DNA from: Pseudorasbora parva
Lineage: Eukaryota; Chordata; Actinopteri; Cypriniformes; Gobionidae
NCBI RefSeq assembly: GCF_024679245.1
Contig: NC_090188.1
Span: forward strand, 37,540,992-37,604,991
DNA length: 64,000 bases
Direction of reading: 5' to 3'
Within the stretch, counting starts at the first letter, position 1. Every line of letters starts with the position of its first letter. The position numbers and the translations under genes were made by a program. Positions 10,695 through 20,800 of the stretch are shown in pieces. Below the pieces are notes generated by a model. The model had not been told where the DNA came from and did not search any database. It saw only the letters and a list, made by a program, of their open reading frames with translations.

Positions 10695-11975
10695 TATTTT
10701 TTAAAAGTTAGGTGTGGTGGTATGGGTGAGTTTAAGGGTAAGGCAACGGTCAGCTCGTCTCTAATTTACACTTCAAAACTGCTCTTCAGAATCCTATAGG
10801 TGTCGTCACGGACACTACGTCTGTCACAGAACGCTCAACTGCGCCTCCTCCTGGTTTCACCAGATCCCTCTCTCCTGCGTATTAGGACTGCATGCTCCTA
10901 TTAACCTCATTATCTCTGTATCATTATCACCTGTGGACCCTCAGCTCACCTTTATATGGACTACTATGTTCTTTGTTCAGTTGTGAAGTCTTGATTTACC
11001 GGCACGCTATCTCTTCAACGGCATGTTTTTGCATCTTTCATTACGTGACGTCTTTGTATAAAGAAGGAGCTCAGCGAGCCAGTAGTAGTAACACACGTGA
11101 GGAGCGGACCGCATGTTCTTCAGCGGATCATTTTCAGCAGATGCAGTGATAAAACTTATCATTTTGATTGTGGATAGTAATCCAGAAAGAGCCAAGCGAC
11201 GATCATCAGTGACAACCTGAGCATCGAATCCCTCGTAGTCAAAAGCACAAGATAAGACTACAGAAATGGAAATCTACTAACGCTAGTAAACACTAAATAC
11301 ACGTCACGCAATGCTAATGCTGTTAACATTAACAATTAGAAAACAAAGTATAATGCTAAAAATAATTTGCACGGTTTGATGTTATATGAGCGATCATTGA
11401 TTTGATCACTGTTGGTAACGTGATTTATTCTAATGTTTTGTTCCCAAAAAGTGGCAGACATAAAAACGGCAAGTTATTTACATGAAAATGCTTATTTAGC
11501 TTACACTCCAAGACATAGAATCTGGGATTCTGAAGTACAGTATCCACACCGGTGCAGACAGAGCAGAAAATACTATATGTTTATTTAAACTAAGCTCATG
11601 TAAGCGTATCAAAAAAATCTTCTGACGAGATGCTGAATTAATTTGGCGCGACCATCACAGTGCATTATGGCTATTCTCTAGCCGCTGAGCGTACATCAGT
11701 TTTGCACTCGTTATTGTGGTGCATTGTGGGATTGAATGAGTGCACTCAATAACTTCTGCTATGGTTTCGGAGACCACTACAAATGGCTGTCCCCCCAAAT
11801 AATGCCCAGTTTAAAGATTAGGGTGGCGATTTCGGACACAGCCAGATTTGCTTATGTTTAACTCTTTTTCTGTGGATCTCTTTTTTTGTAGCCATGGTTA
11901 CCACTGTTTGTTACCCTATGTATCAATAACCCTCACCTGTCCCTTGTTAGCCCCATGTTTTCTTGTGTATTATTA
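10695..11975. other. Intergenic sequence with probable old repeats
   Basis: No gene is recognised. The part at 10800-11000 (rich in cctcctcctggtttcacc and cctgtggaccctcagctc) looks like a decayed LTR, and 11620-11850 (gtgcattgtgggattg, gcgatttcggacacag) like a dispersed fish repeat. Neither has a second copy in the window. Confidence 0.35.
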
Positions 11976-12673
11976 TGCTGCCTTCACGTGCTATCGGAAG
12001 TTTCCTACTTCCCACTTCAGAAGTCGTGATTACGAGCTTGTTGTGTTCAGGTGCTTTGTTGTCGGAAAGAATGGAGGACGCCAGGTTCATACTTTTGTGC
12101 ATCTTGGGAAAATGTTATTTTAACTATAACCATTTCAGTCATTTCTCAGTCCCAGAAAATCATAGAATCACTGGCAAACATAGCAGCACAACATAAAAGT
12201 ATATTGTTTATAATCACATAATGTAGACAAGAAATACACACAATAACTGCATAGTATATCATGTAGACAAGATAAGGCTGCTTAAAGACTAAAATGGTAA
12301 TAGTTTTCAGCCATACATGATCCTATTGTATAGCTATTTTCACCAGTCAGCTTGCTCACTATTCTGGAATGATGGTCAACTACATGTGATTTTCGGTGTG
12401 TTTTTAAATGCACAATATGCTTCAAATGATTATTAATTTATGTAAATATGTACTACTTTAACAACAACACAATGAAAACAATGTTGCGGGGGAAAAAAAC
12501 GAATAAAACACCTGCCACAAATTTGTCTCCCATTCGCCATTTTTAACGGTTATGCCATGCCCATCTCGGGAACTTGGGTATTAAAATTATTCCCGAACTT
12601 AAACACGACATCAGACGGCGTTTTTACAATACAATCGTATTTACAATAATTCCAATAGCACGTGAAGGCAGCA
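11976..12673. mobile_element. Non-autonomous DNA element with about 24-bp inverted ends
   Basis: It begins tgctgccttcacgtgctatc. Its right end, read on the other strand, begins tgctgccttcacgtgctatt. Both sides are flanked by TA, so TA-target or TWA-target superfamilies are possible and I do not choose between them. It splits a pyrimidine-rich sequence that resumes at 12674. There is no transposase. Confidence 0.75.
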
Positions 12674-12839
12674 TAAATACCCCAGTGTTTCCCTTGCTCC
12701 TGGTCTGGTGTTGTATGTCACTGCCGGTTCTGTTTTCTCCCCAAAGTTTAGATGAACTTTGTTTCACTTGTTTCCATGTGCCTAGATTTACTGTTGCTAT
12801 TTTTGTTAATAAACTTATATTATTACATTTGTATCATAG

Positions 12840-13236
12840 TGTCACATGCCTGTCCTGTCTTGTGTGCACTTGTGGGTTTTGTTATGTTGAGCATGTGCTC
12901 GTGTCCCTGTCAGTTCCCTCCCCCTTGTTATCTGATTATTGGTTAATTTGCCCCACCTGTTCTCCCTCATTATCTGCCTTGTTTGTTCCCTTTATAATCT
13001 CCTTGTGTTTGTCAGTCTGTGTTGGATCCTTGTGTATGTTATGTCTGCGTCTTCCGGTTCCCCGTGATTTCTCTGTTGGTATGTTTTTGAGTTATGTTAC
13101 AGTTCTGATTATGTGTTTTTCCCCCTCGTGGGTTTTTGTGTTGAGTTTATGTTTTATTTTATAATAAATTATAATTTTCTCACTGCACTTGAGTCCTCGC
13201 ACCAATTTCCTGTTTCCTCGTGTCCGTGACGTAACA
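12840..13236 (+). repeat. 5' LTR of the non-autonomous element (397 bp)
   Basis: It begins tgtcacatgcc and ends gtgacgtaaca. AATAAA at 13163-13168 is a likely polyadenylation signal. It differs from the 3' LTR chiefly by two extra bases in the gagtttatgtttta stretch, which implies recent insertion. Confidence 0.93.
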
Positions 13237-13325
13237 GAAGGATCCAACCCATTGAGGACTCAGCAGGACTTGTTTTTTTTTGTTGTTTTCGTTTTTGTTT
13301 TTGTTTTTTCTCCCGGTATCCTCCT

Positions 13326-15230
13326 ATGGAGTGGGAGAAGAACCTGCGGGTAATGCGTTACCTGAACTCCCGGTACATCCGTCAACAGGGGACGGATGTG
13401 CAACAGTTCGCAGGCAGGTTCCTCAGGGAGGTGGACCATTTTAGACTCAATGAGGCAGAGTGGAAGGAAGCTTTTAATCTCTGCCTCGACATGCCCCTCT
13501 CTCCGGAGGTAATGGATAGTATGGGGAGTCTGGGATTCTGGGAATTCATCAACCGCCTGGGCCCCAGTCCTTCCATGGTCCCAGTACCGGCGGATCGTGT
13601 TCCGGTGGTCCCGATTCCGGCGGATCGTATTCCGGTGGTCCCAGTACCGGCGGATCGTGTTCCAGTGGTCCTGAAACGGAGGAGGAGAAGGAAGTCTCCC
13701 TCCGTGCCTTTTCCGGTGGTCCAAGTTTCAGTGGTCCCTGTGCCGGTGGTCCCTGTGCCGGTGGTCCCAGTGCCGGCGGATCGTGTTCCGGTGGTCCCAA
13801 TGCTGGCGGATATTATTCCGGTGGTCCCAGTGCCGGCGGATCATGTTCCAGTGGTCCCAGTGCCGGCGGATCGTATTCCGGTGGTCCCAGTGCCGGCGGA
13901 TCGTGTTCCGGTGGTCCCTGTGCTGGTGGATCGTGCTCCGGTGGTCCCTGTGCCGGTGGATCGTGTTCCGGTGGTCCCTGTGCCGGTGGATCGTGTTCCG
14001 GTGGTCCCTGTGCCGGTGGACTCCGTTCCGGTGGTCCCGAGTCCGGAAACGGCCTGGAGGGCTGTGATGGGATGCTTTGTGGTGGCAGTCCTGCATGCGT
14101 GGAAGGAGCACAGGGCTTTATCCGAAGCCCCGGAGGCAGTTCCGGTGGTCCCAGTTCCGGTGGATCGTGTGCCGGTGGTCTCAGTTCCGGCGGATCGTGT
14201 TCCGGTGGTCCCTGTGCCGGTGGATCGTGTTCCGGTGGTCCCAGTTCTGGCAGATCATGTTCCGGTGGTCCCAATGCCAGCAGATCGTATTCCGGTGGTC
14301 CCAGTGCCGGTGGATACTGCTGGACTGGAGAAGTTTCCCCAACGCCCTGCCTGCGCCGCTGAGGCGCCCTGCTCTCCCTGCGCCGCTGAGGCGCCCTGCT
14401 CTCCCTGCGCCGCTGAGGCGCCCTGCTCTCCGTGCGCCGCTGAGGCGTCCTGCTCTCCGTGCGCCGCTGAGGCGTCCTGCTCTCCGTGCGCCGCTGAGGC
14501 GTCCTGCTCTCCGTGCGCCGCTGAGGCGTCCTGCTCTCCGTGCGCCGCTGAGGCGTCCTGCTCTCCGTGCGCCGCTGAGGCGTCCTGCTCTCCGTGCGCC
14601 GCTGAGGCGTCCTGCTCTCACCGCGCCACTAAGGCGCCCTGCTCTCACCGCGCCTCCCTGGCGCCCCCTGCACTCACCGCGCCTCTCTGCCGCCCTGCTC
14701 TCACCGCGCCTCCCTGGCGCCCTGCGCTACCCGCACTGCCCTGGCTGCCTGAACTCTATGGGCCGCCCCGGCCGCTTGAACTTGGTGGGCCTCCCGAACT
14801 CGGTGGGCCGCCCTGGCCATTCGAACTTTGTGGGCCACCATGGCCTCCTGAACTTTTTGTTTTCCTCGTTCCTCCCTTGTTTACCCCTCCCTTGTCTGTA
14901 CCTTCTTTGTCTGTCCCTCCCGTGCCCCCCTGGTCTGTCCCTCCCGTGCCCCCCTGGTCTGTCCCTCCCGTGCCCCCCTGGTCTGTCCCTCCCGTCCCTC
15001 CTTGGTCTGTCCCTCCCGTGCCCCCCTGGTCTGTACCTCCCGTCCCTCCTTGGTCTGTCCCTCCCGTCCCTCCCTGGTCTGTCCCTCCCGTCCCTCCCTG
15101 GTCTGTCCCTCCCGTCCCTCCCTGGTCTGTCCCTCCCGTCCCTCCCTGGTCTGTCCCTCCCGTCCCGCCCGGGTCTGTCCCTCCCGTCCCTAGTGGAGCG
15201 TCTGGTAGCCGCTCCTTAAGGAGGGGGTAA
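13326..15230 (+). CDS. Gag-like N-terminus fused to long tandem-repeat region (634 aa), function unknown
   Basis: Residues 1-80 are ordinary protein sequence with charged helices (for example REVDHFRLNEAEWKEAF) and may be a remnant of a Gag protein; I could not place them in a named family. From about residue 84 there are roughly eighteen 10-residue units of the type VPVPADRVPV, interrupted by a basic LKRRRRRK patch (about 118-125). Next come ten 9-residue units CAAEA(P/S)CSP (about 340-435), then about ten 8-residue units PPWSVPPV to the end. All three periods (30, 27 and 24 bp) are multiples of three, so copy number can change without breaking the frame. The stop codon lies directly at the 3' LTR edge. 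Long open frames on the other strand and in other phases are by-products of the repeats. Whether the protein is made is unknown. Confidence 0.6.
   Translation: MEWEKNLRVMRYLNSRYIRQQGTDVQQFAGRFLREVDHFRLNEAEWKEAFNLCLDMPLSPEVMDSMGSLGFWEFINRLGPSPSMVPVPADRVPVVPIPADRIPVVPVPADRVPVVLKRRRRRKSPSVPFPVVQVSVVPVPVVPVPVVPVPADRVPVVPMLADIIPVVPVPADHVPVVPVPADRIPVVPVPADRVPVVPVLVDRAPVVPVPVDRVPVVPVPVDRVPVVPVPVDSVPVVPSPETAWRAVMGCFVVAVLHAWKEHRALSEAPEAVPVVPVPVDRVPVVSVPADRVPVVPVPVDRVPVVPVLADHVPVVPMPADRIPVVPVPVDTAGLEKFPQRPACAAEAPCSPCAAEAPCSPCAAEAPCSPCAAEASCSPCAAEASCSPCAAEASCSPCAAEASCSPCAAEASCSPCAAEASCSPCAAEASCSHRATKAPCSHRASLAPPALTAPLCRPALTAPPWRPALPALPWLPELYGPPRPLELGGPPELGGPPWPFELCGPPWPPELFVFLVPPLFTPPLSVPSLSVPPVPPWSVPPVPPWSVPPVPPWSVPPVPPWSVPPVPPWSVPPVPPWSVPPVPPWSVPPVPPWSVPPVPPWSVPPVPPWSVPPVPPGSVPPVPSGASGSRSLRRG
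13575..14320 (+). repeat. 30-bp coding minisatellite
   Basis: Tandem units of about 30 bp with the core gccggcggatcgtgttccgg are arranged in two blocks (about 13575-14040 and 14136-14320), separated by about 95 bp of non-repeat coding sequence. Each unit encodes about ten residues of the VPVPADRVPV type. Confidence 0.9.
14345..14640 (+). repeat. 27-bp coding minisatellite
   Basis: Ten close copies of a unit containing tgcgccgctgaggcg. The first three encode proline and the next seven serine at the same position, suggesting stepwise local amplification. Each unit encodes CAAEAxCSP. Confidence 0.92.
14915..15195 (+). repeat. 24-bp coding minisatellite
   Basis: About ten units of ccctggtctgtccctcccgt plus four bases, encoding PWSVPPVP. 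It runs up to the polypurine tract of the element. Confidence 0.9.
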
Positions 15231-15625
15231 TGTCACATGCCTGTCCTGTCTTGTGTGCACTTGTGGGTTTTGTTATGTTGAGCATGTGCTCGTGTCCCTG
15301 TCAGTTCCCTCCCCCTTGTTATCTGATTATTGGTTAATTTGCCCCACCTGTTCTCCCTCATTATCTGCCTTGTTTGTTCCCTTTATAATCTCCTTGTGTT
15401 TGTCAGTCTGTGTTGGATCCTTGTGTATGTTATGTCTGCGTCTTCCGGTTCCCCGTGATTTCTCTGTTGGTATGTTTTTGAGTTATGTTACAGTTCTGAT
15501 TATGTGTTTTTCCCCCTCGTGGGTTTTTGTGTTGAGTTTGTTTTATTTTATAATAAATTATAATTTTCTCACTGCACTTGAGTCCTCGCACCAATTTCCT
15601 GTTTCCTCGTGTCCGTGACGTAACA
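15231..15625 (+). repeat. 3' LTR of the non-autonomous element (395 bp)
   Basis: It matches the 5' LTR almost base for base, apart from a two-base deletion near 15539, and ends gtgacgtaaca before the target duplication catag. Confidence 0.93.
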
Positions 15626-15630
15626 CATAG

Positions 15631-16504
15631 TCTCTGTTTCCTCTGAAACATCACATCACACAGGAAGTTGGCTAGAATGTAGAATTTGTGAATGTCGGGC
15701 AGAATTGTACAGGTTTCATTTCTGTGGAACTAGGGAACACTCTTGCGATCCATGTTGCCATTATTGAGCAGACAGCAAGACACTTTGTCATGTCACTGGT
15801 TAATCCCCCTAAAGACACACCTCATGAAACACCCTTCAATGGAAGAGCATTTATCGGTGTCGGTTAGTTGCTTTATCATTGGATCTTGTTCCACAATGTG
15901 GACAAATTCTGGTAGATAACGGCAGACATTATTGTGTTGATATAAGGAGGACAGTGTCAAACCATGCATTTTTAACCTTAATCACATAACGTGTCAGAGA
16001 AAACAGCAGATATGTTCTATAAGAGCGAGAGTAATCGTCATCCTATAGAAGAGAGTGGTGCATGATAACTGGAGCACTCCTGAGAGGAGGGACACAAAAA
16101 CAAAGCAGCGGTGTCAAACTGATTGCTGTCCTGTCGATGAGTGTGATGGTGACATGTTAAGCAATTTCTCACATATCAGCATACAGAGGTATTAAAATAG
16201 CTGATGCACAGACACTAGTCTCCTTTCAGAGTCAGGACTGATGGCACCTGCAGACTTAATTAAAAAAATCTTCTTTTTCTTGGTGGGGAGACTGCAGAAT
16301 TTAATTTAATTTTGCAGAATAGATTTAAATGAATGTGCTAAATGGACCATAGAGCAGCTGAAAATCAAAATGAAAATATTTAATAATGCATGCGTAGGCT
16401 TGGAGATGTTAAGAACTAAGTGAATGTCATGTTTTTGCGATTGTAGATTCAAAGTGTTCAGCTAAAGCAAGAATATCATGGTTTGCTGTTTCCTCCACAA
16501 AATT
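15631..16504. other. Intergenic sequence
   Basis: No gene, terminal repeat or RNA is recognised. Composition is ordinary AT-rich. Confidence 0.45.
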
Positions 16505-17307
16505 AAAGGGTAAGTTCACCCAAAAGTGAAAATTATGTCATTTATTTACTCACCCTCATGTCGTTCGACACCCGTAAGACCTTTTTTCGTCTTCGGAAAA
16601 CACATTAAGATTGTTGAGATCCGATGGCTCAGAAAGGCCTTCATTGACACCAATGTCATTTCCTCTCTCAAGACCCATAAAGGCACTAAAGACGTCGTTA
16701 CAAAGCCCATCTCACTACAGCGGCTCTACAATCATTTTATGAAGACACGAGAATAGTTTTTGTGAAATCTAAATAACGACTTTTCCGTCTGGGCCTCTGA
16801 CGGAAAACTCACAAAGCACTACGACGCATGTGTGAGAATTTAACAGTTCTGTGCACAAGTGCATACTTTAGCACGATTTGAGCACTACTCTAAGGCCTAA
16901 AGCACAATAAAAGTAGAATTCAACAGCTTAGATATGGCAAGTCTTCCTTTTCTTGTAAGCAAAGTTCCTCACTTCCGGGTCAAGTGTCAGCACACCTGCT
17001 CAAATTCTCGCGCATGCGTCGTGGTGCTTCGTGAGTTCAGAGGCCCAGACGGAAGACAAGAACTTGTTGAATTAAGTTGTTATTTAGATTTCTTTTTTTT
17101 TTTTCCATACAAATATTTTTATAAAGTGAATATCTATTCTTGTTGCTTCATAAAAGTATTGTATAACCACTGTAGTGAGATGGACTTTCGGATTTCAACA
17201 AAAATATCTTCATTTGTGTTCTGAAGATGAACGGAGGTCTCACGGCTGTCGAGCGACATGAGGGAGGGTAATTAATCACAGAACTTTCATTTTGGGGTGA
17301 ACCCTTT
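16505..17307. mobile_element. Non-autonomous DNA element with TTCACCC-type ends
   Basis: It begins aaagggtaagttcaccc and, on the other strand, the right end begins aaagggttcacccc, each followed by aaaatgaaa-like sequence. The subterminal parts also mirror each other: ctcaccctcatgtcgttcga on the left, and tcgagcgacatgagggaggg (17249-17268) on the right. No coding capacity. Ends of the same type occur at 38197 and 41867 in ppm1g introns. Confidence 0.75.
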
Positions 17308-17437
17308 AGCAGTTATAGATCAAATGTTATTGTGTGCACCAAAGGCACAGTATTTGACGCACAATCCGGATTATTGTACTAGTTAAACAATTATGTGAAA
17401 ATGCTAGTGATAAGCTCATCTGTGGCTGATATGTGAC

Positions 17438-17803
17438 TGTGGCAAGGGGGGCTTGGTTCAGCGAGGTCTGCAGCGGGAGAGAGAGCCGCGGGACGAGCGG
17501 TAAGTGAGTGGGTTGGAAGCAGATTAATAACACCTGTCTCTCGTTCCAGTAATGAGCGCGGAGAGGGGATAAAACCTAGGGGGAACCGGAGATCGAGGAG
17601 AGAGAGAGATCGGACGGTTGTTGCTGAAACCCAGAGACTGAGTTGCCGGAAGCCGGAAGTGCCGACCCGGAAGTGAACATTGAGCTTATGAAAAGTCACA
17701 CCGCAGTGTGTGTTTTGAGTTTTGAGATAAATAAAAGAGAAGCATCAACCGTCAGCCGACCCCCGTGTCCTCTTCCTTCCTTCCATTATCGAACTTTGTT
17801 ACA
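17438..17803 (+). repeat. 5' LTR of the Gmr1-type element (366 bp)
   Basis: It begins tgtggcaagggggg and ends ctttgttaca. A TATA-like ggataaaacc (17567-17576) and AATAAA (17730-17735) mark the probable start and polyadenylation regions. The only differences from the 3' LTR that I see are at the gggctt/gggcgt and gcgcgg/gcgtgg positions. Confidence 0.95.
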
Positions 17804-17804
17804 C

Positions 17805-17822
17805 TGGTGCCGAAAACCCGGG
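17805..17822 (+). other. Primer-binding site of the Gmr1-type element
   Basis: It starts tggtgccgaaaacccggg one base after the 5' LTR, as expected for the 3' end of a host tRNA ending in CCA. The tRNA identity was not determined. Confidence 0.75.
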
Positions 17823-17847
17823 AAGGAAGTAGGACCGCGCCGCCGCC

Positions 17848-20800
17848 ATGACAACACCAACGCCCTCCGCCTCGCCGTTTGCGGACATCATCACCGCTCT
17901 CGCGGCCCTCCATCAGGAACAACACCAGTCCATGCTGGACCTGCGGGCGGACCAGGAGCGCCGCTTCGAGGCCATCGTCCGCGGCCAGCAAGAGGACCGC
18001 GAGAGGTTCCGGAGCTGGATCGACCGGGAGGTTCGCACCGAAGCCGCCGGGCTCGCCAGCGCACCGGTCCACGTGCCCCTACACAAGATGGGGCCACAGG
18101 ACGATCCCGAGGCCTTCATAGACCTATTTCAGAAGGCCGCGGAGGCCTGCGGTTGGCCCCGGGCACAGTGGCCGGTGCGCCTCATTCCTCTGCTGACCGG
18201 AGAAGCCCAGGCGGCCGCCCAACAACTGCCGGTGGCGAACCTCCTGGAATATGAAGACCTGAAGAGGGCCATCATCCAGCGGGTCGGCCGGACCCCAGAG
18301 CAGCACCGCCAGAGGTTCCGCTCGCTGGAGTGGGGCGAGGCCGGCCGACCCTTCGCGATGGCCCAACAGCTCCGGGACGCGTGCCGCAAATGGCTATTGG
18401 CCGGTGGAAGCGACGTGGACCACATCGTCGATCTGGTGGTACTGGAGCAGTTTATCGCTCGACTACCCAAGAAGACCGCCGAGTGGGTCCAGTGCCACCG
18501 GCCCACGTCGCTGACGACGGCCATCAACCTGGCGGAGGACCATCTGGTGGCGTGCCCGGGGGTCGGCGAGCCCCTACTAACCTCTCCCTCTCTCTCTCCC
18601 CCCTCTGTCTCTCCCTCTCGCCCTGTCCCTCTCCCCAGGTCCCGTCCTCCAGGCCCTCCTCGCGTTCCCCCCAGAGGCCGGGGTGGGATGGGCCCAGGAC
18701 CGTCCGGGAGTTTGCGGGCTCCGCCCAGGGGGGCGGGGCCGCTGGGGGCGGGTGGCGACAATGGCTCCGGTTTCACACCCTCCCCGCGCTCATTTTCCAA
18801 CCCACTCCCCGCCGCAGGGGTGGCGGGTAAGCCTGGGCTGGCCTGCTGGCGGTGCGGTGATCCGGATCATTTTGTGGACCGATGTCCGAGGATGGACATC
18901 GGGACAATGATCCGGATCCCGGACGTCCAGCGGACCACCCCCGATCAAGCAGGAGAGTACCAAATTCCTGTAAGTATCAAGGGGGGTACATATCAGGCCT
19001 TGGTGGATTCAGGATGTAACCAAACCTCGATCCATCAAAGCCTGATGCAGCCTGGGGCATTGGATACAAGCCGCATGGTTAAGGTGCGGTGTGTGCACGG
19101 GGATGTGGTGGAATATCCGGTTGTCCCAGTCACGATACAGTTTAGGGGGAAAAAGCATAGTGTTGAGGTGGCGGTTAGTCCCCACCTCCGGCATCCGCTA
19201 ATTCTGGGGACGAATTGGCCCGCCTTTTCGGCGTTATTGGGGTCGTTATGCGCGGATGCCGCTTGGGAAAACAAGGCTAGGAACGGGGCGGTGCGAGTGC
19301 AGGTTGGCGAGACTGATACGGGACCCTTGGGAACAGCTTCAGAGGAACCGAGCGGGGTCGAGAGACTGATTCTCTCGGACCGCGATGACTTCCCTCTGGA
19401 GCAGTCTCAAGATGAGACTCTAAAACATGCTTTTCAACAGGTCCGCACTATCGACGGTCAGTCCCTCCAACCCGCGTTGCCCGTCACGTATCCGTATTTT
19501 GCCATAATTAAGGATAGGTTGTATCGAGTGACCCAAGACGCTCAGACAAAAGTGGATACAACCCAGTTGTTAGTACCAAAGAGCCGCCGGGAAATGCTTT
19601 TCCAGGCGGCTCACGCTAACCCGATGGCGGGCCACCTGGGACAGGCGGCCACGCTGAATCGTTTAATGGCCCGATTTTTTTGGCCAGGCATTCATGACAA
19701 TGTGCGCAGGTGGTGCGCGTCTTGTCCTGAATGTCAGTTGGTGAACCCACTGGCCGCCCCAAAAGCGCCATTGCGCCCCCTACCATTAATGCAGGTCCCC
19801 TTCGAGAGAATTGCGATGGACCTCATCGGGCCATTAGAGCGATCCGCACGCGGACATCGTTTTGCGCTAGTTATCGTGGACTACGCAACACGATATCTGG
19901 AAGCAGTGGCTCTCCGCAACATCTCTGCGAAGAGTGTTGCGGACGCACTGTTTCGTTTAATCTCCCGGGTGGGGATTCCGAAGGAAATCCTCACTGATCA
20001 AGGCACGGCGTTTATGTCACGCACGTTAAGCGAATTGTACGGATTATTGGGCATTAAATCCATTCGAACAAGCGTCTATCACCCACAAACAGACGGCTTG
20101 GTCGAACGGTTTAATCACACTCTTAAATCCATGATCCGTAAATTCGTACAGGAAGACGCCAAAAATTGGGATCGGTGGTTAGAACCCCTCTTATTCGCTG
20201 TGCGAGAGGTCCCGCAAGCCTCCACGGGGTTTTCCCCCTTCGAGCTTCTCTACGGACGGCAGCCCCGGGGGGTGCTGGACGTCCTACGAGAAACTTGGGA
20301 GGAGGGGCCTTCTTTGGCCAAGAACGAAATTCAGTACGTCATGGACTTGCGAACAAAACTCCACACCTTGGGGCGGCTATCTAGGGAGAATTTGTTGCAA
20401 GCCCAGGATCGCCAGAGCCGGTCATATAACAGGGGTACAAAACTACGCAAATTCACACCGGGAGAGAAAGTGCTCGTTCTACTCCCTACGTCGAGCTCAA
20501 AATTAATGTCAAAGTGGCAGGGGCCGTTTGAGGTCGCACGGCAGATAGGAGAGCTCGATTATGAAGTGATACGATCCGATAGGAACGGGGCACGTCAAAT
20601 ATACCACCTCAACCTGCTAAAAAAATGGAATGAGGTGGAATCAGTGTTGTTGGCAACGGTGATCGGGGGAGAGGATGATCTCGGGCCAGAGGCGAGCATT
20701 AAAGCGCAATCAGTCGCGCTGGCCCCTGGGGGAGATCACCTCTCACTGTTACAACTCACTGATTTATCAAAATTGCAGGCGGAGTTCGCTGACGTGTTCT

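Larger units (their letters stand above)
12840..15625 (+). mobile_element. Non-autonomous LTR retrotransposon (2.8 kb)
   Basis: It has two nearly identical LTRs that start TG and end CA, and the matching 5-bp target duplication catag (12835-12839, 15626-15630). A polypurine run ggaggggg (15219-15226) lies just before the 3' LTR. The sequence after the 5' LTR begins gaaggatccaaccc and lacks an obvious TGG-type primer-binding site, so the primer is unclear. There is no protease, integrase, reverse transcriptase or RNase H. The internal 2 kb is one long reading frame dominated by tandem repeats. It must borrow enzymes from an autonomous relative not present here. Confidence 0.93.

Noticed and set aside
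12574..13164. 196-codon frame ending in the 5' LTR
   Set aside because: It runs from a MITE through host sequence into the LTR, and its hydrophobic composition reflects T-rich DNA. A second version in the 3' LTR confirms it as LTR sequence.
13260..14648. Several antisense and alternative-phase reading frames of 80-155 codons, plus a + strand one of 380 codons, over the LTR element's repeats
   Set aside because: They arise because repeat periods divisible by three keep every phase open. Their compositions (His-Arg-Asp or Gly-Pro arrays) only mirror the repeats.
14345..15195. Regular arrays that might be mistaken for a CRISPR
   Set aside because: Units are contiguous without unique spacers, code in one frame, and lie in a vertebrate retroelement.
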